DNA of 10,411 nt, from contig CAKSBP010000076.1 of assembly GCA_934438135.1 (NCBI GenBank), positions 1 through 10,411 of the forward strand, given 5' to 3'. A program made the translations under genes and the position numbers. Numbering within the stretch: position 1 is the first letter of the stretch; every line of letters starts with the position of its first letter. Below are positions 7,083 through 10,411 of this stretch, in pieces. The DNA comes from an uncultured Clostridium sp. Lineage in GTDB: Bacteria; Bacillota; Clostridia; Lachnospirales; Lachnospiraceae. Under the pieces are notes generated by a model. The model did no database searches. It was not told the DNA's origin and saw only the letters and a list, made by a program, of their open reading frames with translations.

Positions 7083-7574
7083 ATGGTAAATGGAACGTTA
7101 ATGAACTATTACTTTCACTGTAAGCGTCAATGTTACTTACATGGAAATCGCCTGAACCTGGAAGATAACAGTGAGAAGGTACAGATTGGAAAAGCTATTC
7201 ATGAATTAAAGGCAGCAGAATCGGATAATACGGAAATTTCGATTGACCATATTAAGCTTGATAAGTTGACGAAAGAGTATTTGACAGAGGTGAAAAAATC
7301 CGATGCTGATGTGGAGGCAGCAAAATGGCAGCTGATTTATTATTTATATATATTGAAGCAAAAAGGAATCGTTCGAAAAGGAAAGCTGGAGTTTGTTGAG
7401 AAAAATAAAACGCCGAAAAAGACCGTTGTTTTCGAATTAGATGAACAGTTGGAAGAAGAACTTCTTATTTATGTCAATGAAATTGAAGAACTTTTACAAC
7501 AGGAAAACGTGCCGGAACCGATAAATAAGGCGGGATGTAAAAAATGTGCTTACTATGAATACTGTTATATATAA
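7083..7574 (+). CDS. cas4: Cas4, iron-sulfur exonuclease for spacer acquisition
   Basis: Cas4 trims prespacers and helps select those with the correct adjacent motif, working with Cas1-Cas2. The protein is 163 aa, a short I-B type. Cys13 (in CKRQC) and the C-terminal Cys152, Cys155 and Cys161 are the expected ligands of a 4Fe-4S cluster. The RecB-type nuclease residues appear as His40 (GKAIHE), Asp60, Glu69-Val-Lys71 and Gln83 with the following YY. AAAGGAGG at 7067-7074 lies 8 bases before the ATG. The end overlaps the cas1 ribosome binding site. Nothing suggests decay. Confidence 0.94.
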   Translation: MVNGTLMNYYFHCKRQCYLHGNRLNLEDNSEKVQIGKAIHELKAAESDNTEISIDHIKLDKLTKEYLTEVKKSDADVEAAKWQLIYYLYILKQKGIVRKGKLEFVEKNKTPKKTVVFELDEQLEEELLIYVNEIEELLQQENVPEPINKAGCKKCAYYEYCYI

Positions 7575-7578
7575 GGAG
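7573..7578 (+). promoter_or_regulatory. Ribosome binding site that sets the cas1 start
   Basis: AAGGAG overlaps the cas4 stop codon and precedes the ATG at 7585 by 6 bases. An in-frame ATG at 7546 lies inside cas4 and has no such site. Confidence 0.85.
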
Positions 7579-7584
7579 AATTTT

Positions 7585-8583
7585 ATGGGAACAACAAAGT
7601 ATATATCATCTATGGGAGAACTGAGTCGGAAGGATAATTCACTCTGCTTTCGCCGTGGAAATAAAAATGTCTACATACCAATAGAAAATACGAAAGAAAT
7701 TTATTGTCTAAATGAAATAAGTTTGAATTCAAAACTTTTGGATTTTTTTTCTAAGAATCACATTATCGTTCACTTTTTTAATTATTATGGTGGCTATAGT
7801 GGAACTTTTTATCCGAGAGATCAGTATCAGAGTGGAAAGCTTTTAGTGAAACAGGTGGAAAAATTTCAGACAAACAGACTTGATATTGCAAAGGCAATTG
7901 TTCGGGGCATTGGTGCAAATATTGATGAGGTACTGTATCATTATTATAAGCATGATAAAAAAGAAGTCAAGGCTACTATTGATTGGATAAGGACGGATTT
8001 TCAAAATGCAGTGGATGAGGCAGACAATGTTCCACAGCTTATGAGAGCAGAAGGAGAAGTATGGGAACGCTTTTATTCGGATTTTCAATATTTTCTTCCA
8101 GAGGATTTTCTGATGAACAAGAGAGTGAAACGTCCGCCAGATAATCCAATGAATGCAATGGTATCTTTTGGAAATACATTGCTTTATTCAAAGACAATTT
8201 CAGCGATTTACCGTACACATCTGGATCAGCGTATTAGTTATCTGCATGAACCAGCGGAAAAACGTTTTTCTCTGAGTCTGGATTTAAGCGAGGTATTTAA
8301 ACCGGTAATAGTATTTCGTACTATTTTTGACTTGGTCAACAATCGAAAAATTCAGGTAGAAAAGCATTTTGAAAAGAAAGTGAACTATTGTCTGCTCAAT
8401 GATGTTGGTCGAAAAATATTTGTAGAAGCATTTGAGGGACGGATGGAGTCTGTTTTTTTGAATAATAAGCTGAATCGAAAAGTGACGTATCGAACTGCTC
8501 TCAAGCTGGATTGTTATAAATTGATAAAATACATTATGGAAGATAAGGAGTTCATCCCATTTTCTTTAAAGGAGGGAAAATAG
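7585..8583 (+). CDS. cas1: Cas1, spacer integrase
   Basis: Cas1 joins prespacers to the leader-repeat junction as a complex with Cas2. The protein is 332 aa from the ATG at 7585, the usual length for the I-B form. The metal-binding residues are Glu156 (RAEGEVW), His221 (YLHEP) and Glu236 in DLSEVFKP, with Asp233 beside it. The N-terminal beta domain starts KYISSMGELSRKDN. The frame stays open 13 codons further upstream into cas4, but family alignment and the ribosome binding site both favour 7585. The stop directly abuts the GTG start of cas2. Confidence 0.96.
   Translation: MGTTKYISSMGELSRKDNSLCFRRGNKNVYIPIENTKEIYCLNEISLNSKLLDFFSKNHIIVHFFNYYGGYSGTFYPRDQYQSGKLLVKQVEKFQTNRLDIAKAIVRGIGANIDEVLYHYYKHDKKEVKATIDWIRTDFQNAVDEADNVPQLMRAEGEVWERFYSDFQYFLPEDFLMNKRVKRPPDNPMNAMVSFGNTLLYSKTISAIYRTHLDQRISYLHEPAEKRFSLSLDLSEVFKPVIVFRTIFDLVNNRKIQVEKHFEKKVNYCLLNDVGRKIFVEAFEGRMESVFLNNKLNRKVTYRTALKLDCYKLIKYIMEDKEFIPFSLKEGK
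8569..8575 (+). promoter_or_regulatory. Ribosome binding site that supports the GTG start of cas2
   Basis: AAGGAGG near the 3' end of cas1 lies 8 bases before GTG at 8584. No in-frame ATG is available before the conserved first strand of Cas2. Confidence 0.8.
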
Positions 8584-8886
8584 GTGAAGTCAAAATCGAA
8601 TTCCAGGCTGAATTATAATTATGCATTTGTGTTTTATGATGTTGGTGAAAAAAGGGTGCAGAAGGTTTTTAAAGTCTGCAAAAAGTATTTGAATCATTTT
8701 CAGAAATCAGTATTCCGTGGAGAAATGACACCGTCTAAATTAATTTTACTTAAGGGAGAACTGAAAAAAGTAGTGAATGAAGATGAGGATTTTGTTTGCA
8801 TTATTAAGCTGTTCAATGAAAATGTATTTGGTGAAGACATTATTGGAAATATAGAGCTGAATCCAGAGAATGATTTGTTTATTTAA
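8584..8886 (+). CDS. cas2: Cas2, structural partner of Cas1 in spacer acquisition
   Basis: Cas2 forms the central dimer that bridges two Cas1 dimers during spacer integration. The protein is 100 aa from a GTG start. The ferredoxin-like fold begins YNYAFVFYDVGEKRVQKVFK (11-30), with Asp19 at the conserved acidic position of the first strand. A basic N-terminal tail of about ten residues (KSKSNSRLN) is slightly longer than in many Cas2 proteins. The gene directly follows cas1 without a gap and is the last cas gene, with the array leader beginning after it. Assignment is secure from sequence pattern, size and position. Confidence 0.93.
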   Translation: MKSKSNSRLNYNYAFVFYDVGEKRVQKVFKVCKKYLNHFQKSVFRGEMTPSKLILLKGELKKVVNEDEDFVCIIKLFNENVFGEDIIGNIELNPENDLFI

Positions 8887-8901
8887 CTGTATTAATTTAA
8901 A

Positions 8902-9008
8902 TTTTACCAGCCGCATTATGAAAGAAAATCCTTGGAAAGGCTATATATGCATGGAATTGAGAACTTTTTCATGAAAGATGGAAGAGAACAGCCTGACGGC
9001 TGGTAAAA
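8902..9008. repeat. 12-bp perfect inverted repeat spanning 107 bp
   Basis: TTTTACCAGCCG (8902-8913) is the exact reverse complement of CGGCTGGTAAAA (8997-9008). Inside it, AGGCT (8938-8942) can pair with AGCCT (8990-8994), and TTTCATGAAA (8967-8976) is a perfect palindrome. The nested pairs suggest a folded RNA. Terminal inverted repeats of a small non-coding mobile element are the alternative. Flanking AAA on both sides is too simple to count as a target duplication. No T-run follows on either strand, so it is not a standard terminator. Confidence 0.6.
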
Positions 9009-9021
9009 AAATCGAAAATGC

Positions 9022-9049
9022 TTGTATTTACTGGGAAATATGGTATGAT
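9022..9049 (+). promoter_or_regulatory. Array promoter with extended -10 box
   Basis: TGGTATGAT at 9041-9049 is an extended -10 box. A weak -35 (TTGTAT, 9022-9027) lies 16 bp upstream of its TATGAT hexamer. Transcription would start near 9056, about 23 bases before the first repeat, and run through the array. Confidence 0.6.
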
Positions 9050-9078
9050 AGAAAAGTGGAAATGGCGTATTCTTGTTG

Positions 9079-10337
9079 GTTTAATAAGAACATGAGATGT
9101 ATGGAAACTTGATAATGGGTGCCAGATATGGGACGATGAGGAAGTTTAATAAGAACATGAGATGTATGGAAACTAAACATAGCTCCTTTCTTATGTACTA
9201 GGTGCTGTAGTTTAATAAGAACATGAGATGTATGGAAACGCTTTGCTGCATTAGCCGGGTCAAAGCACAGCGTTGTTTAATAAGAACATGAGATGTATGG
9301 AAACGTTCACGGTCCATTCTATTTAACTGGGCCTGGGCGTTTAATAAGAACATGAGATGTATGGAAACAACACGAGTGTACAACAGCTGGGAGACGGCAT
9401 ACTAAAGTTTAATAAGAACATGAGATGTATGGAAACAGTCTGGCACACAGGCTAGAATAGATGCAGACAAGTTTAATAAGAACATGAGATGTATGGAAAC
9501 TTACTCCCTGTTCGGATAATACGGCCGCATTTACCGTTTAATAAGAACATGAGATGTATGGAAACCTTAAATATAGAATAAGTAAATTTAAAAAAGTGTT
9601 AGTTTAATAAGAACATGAGATGTATGGAAACTCCCATAGTTCCTTTATGCTTTGGCGCAAATTATCGTTTAATAAGAACATGAGATGTATGGAAACGTAA
9701 ATACCGTTCCATGTACGAAATACAGAGAGGGTGTTTAATAAGAACATGAGATGTATGGAAACATTTTACCGAATTTACTTCCAATAACTGATGTTGGGTT
9801 TAATAAGAACATGAGATGTATGGAAACCCGGAATTTTGTGTGGACGGAGTTCCTGTACTATGGGTTTAATAAGAACATGAGATGTATGGAAACAAGAGAA
9901 GAAAGACCAGGATGCAGCAGAGCGAATGGGTTTAATAAGAACATGAGATGTATGGAAACATGAAAGACAGAAGGGCTACCTTAGAGGAAGAATTGGTTTA
10001 ATAAGAACATGAGATGTATGGAAACATGAAATGTGACAATTCTTCCTGCATACTTTCATCGTTTAATAAGAACATGAGATGTATGGAAACAAATCCCATA
10101 ATCCCCATCCAGGTTTATGTGGAACAAGTTTAATAAGAACATGAGATGTATGGAAACTGCGTTGTTTCTAAATCTAACACGACTGCGAATAGTTTAATAA
10201 GAACATGAGATGTATGGAAACGCAATCCAGTTGGGTTAAACTTTTGTACTTTCCACTGTTTAATAAGAACATGAGATGTATGGAAACACTATGCTTTGCA
10301 GGTCTATTTTCAGGGCTTCAAGTCGTTTAATAAGAAC
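9079..10337 (+). CRISPR. Type I-B CRISPR array: 19 full repeats, 19 spacers, one broken terminal repeat
   Basis: The 30-bp repeat begins GTTTAATAAG, has ACATGAGATGT in the middle and ends ATGGAAAC. I found 19 full copies without variation, at 9079, 9144, 9210, 9275, 9339, 9407, 9471, 9536, 9602, 9667, 9733, 9798, 9864, 9930, 9996, 10061, 10128, 10192 and 10258. The 19 spacers are 34-38 bp, mostly 35 or 36, and no two looked alike. The twentieth repeat (10325-10337) keeps only its first 13 bp. ACAT and ATGT can form a 4-bp stem around GAG. By family rule Cas6 would cut 8 bases before the repeat end, leaving the handle ATGGAAAC. The leader is on the cas2 side, so the newest spacers should be those near 9109. 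Confidence 0.98.
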
Positions 10338-10411
10338 TGGATTGTCAACCCTTTTTAAGACAAAAATTATTCGGTCTTAAAAGTTCTACACTCTACTGGT
10401 GTTTTATAATT
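10338..10411. other. Sequence beyond the broken last repeat
   Basis: The match to the repeat stops abruptly at 10337, and unrelated AT-rich DNA starting TGGATTGTCAACC follows. TTTTAAGAC (10353-10361) and GTCTTAAAA (10374-10382) form a perfect 9-bp hairpin with a 12-base loop. The hairpin is not followed by a T-run, so it is a poor terminator. The stretch may be the end of a mobile element, but too little is visible to name one. No gene is seen. Confidence 0.45.

Larger units (their letters stand above)
8887..9078 (+). other. CRISPR leader region between cas2 and the array
   Basis: This gene-free stretch of 192 bases holds a wide inverted repeat (8902-9008), a promoter (9022-9049) and an AT-rich end bordering the first repeat. 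Leaders carry the array promoter and the signals for spacer integration. Its position beside cas2, and the damaged repeat at the far end, both place the leader here. No open reading frame with a ribosome binding site was seen. Confidence 0.8.

Noticed and set aside
7546..7584. ATG at 7546 as the start of cas1
   Set aside because: It lies inside the cas4 coding region without a ribosome binding site. The ATG at 7585 has AAGGAG 6 bases upstream and begins the conserved domain.
8961..8988. Repeat-like core CATGAAAGATG in the leader as a further pseudo-repeat
   Set aside because: Alignment needs several gaps and relies on purine-rich low-complexity sequence. It is far weaker than the element at 156-186.
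9198..9383. Minus-strand open frame in the array
   Set aside because: It is translated CRISPR repeat (repeated VSIHLMFLLN-like units), not a gene.
9751..9963. Plus-strand open frame in the array
   Set aside because: It contains the translated repeat GFNKNMRCMET three times and arises from repeat-spacer periodicity.
10353..10382. Hairpin TTTTAAGAC/GTCTTAAAA as the array terminator
   Set aside because: The stem is AT-rich and no T-run follows it directly. It is kept only as part of the flank description.

Overview
The window holds a complete type I-B CRISPR-Cas locus, all on the plus strand. The organism is probably a low-GC Gram-positive anaerobe of the class Clostridia. The signs are AT-rich DNA, strong AGGAGG-type ribosome binding sites before nearly every gene, consensus sigma-A promoter boxes, and proteins resembling the I-B set of that group. 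A Lachnospiraceae-like gut commensal is my best guess, but the genus cannot be fixed from the sequence.

Layout. Bases 1-304 are the control region: an imperfect palindrome, a perfect TTGACA-17 bp-TATAAT promoter, and a leader of about 170 nt that contains a degenerate copy of the CRISPR repeat. Bases 305-4469 encode the interference module cas6-cas8b-cas7-cas5, with tiny gaps or overlaps. An in-frame start with its own ribosome binding site inside the 3' end of cas8b should also yield the small subunit Cas11b. A terminator-like hairpin at 4471-4504 separates this module from cas3-cas4-cas1-cas2 (4530-8886). Bases 8887-9078 form the array leader, with a 12-bp perfect inverted repeat and an extended -10 promoter. 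Bases 9079-10324 carry 19 identical 30-bp repeats and 19 spacers of 34-38 bp. A twentieth repeat breaks off after 13 bp, and unrelated sequence follows to the window end.

Working together. Cas6 cuts the array transcript within each repeat, leaving crRNAs with an expected 8-nt handle ATGGAAAC. Cas8b, Cas7, Cas5, Cas6 and Cas11b assemble on the crRNA as Cascade, which recruits Cas3 to unwind and degrade target DNA. Cas1, Cas2 and Cas4 acquire new spacers at the leader end.

The least ordinary signals are the repeat-like element in the 5' leader of the cas mRNA (a candidate CreR-type autoregulatory guide or Cas6 binding site), the internally encoded Cas11b, the hairpin between cas5 and cas3, the cas2-array inverted repeat, and the abrupt loss of the last repeat.
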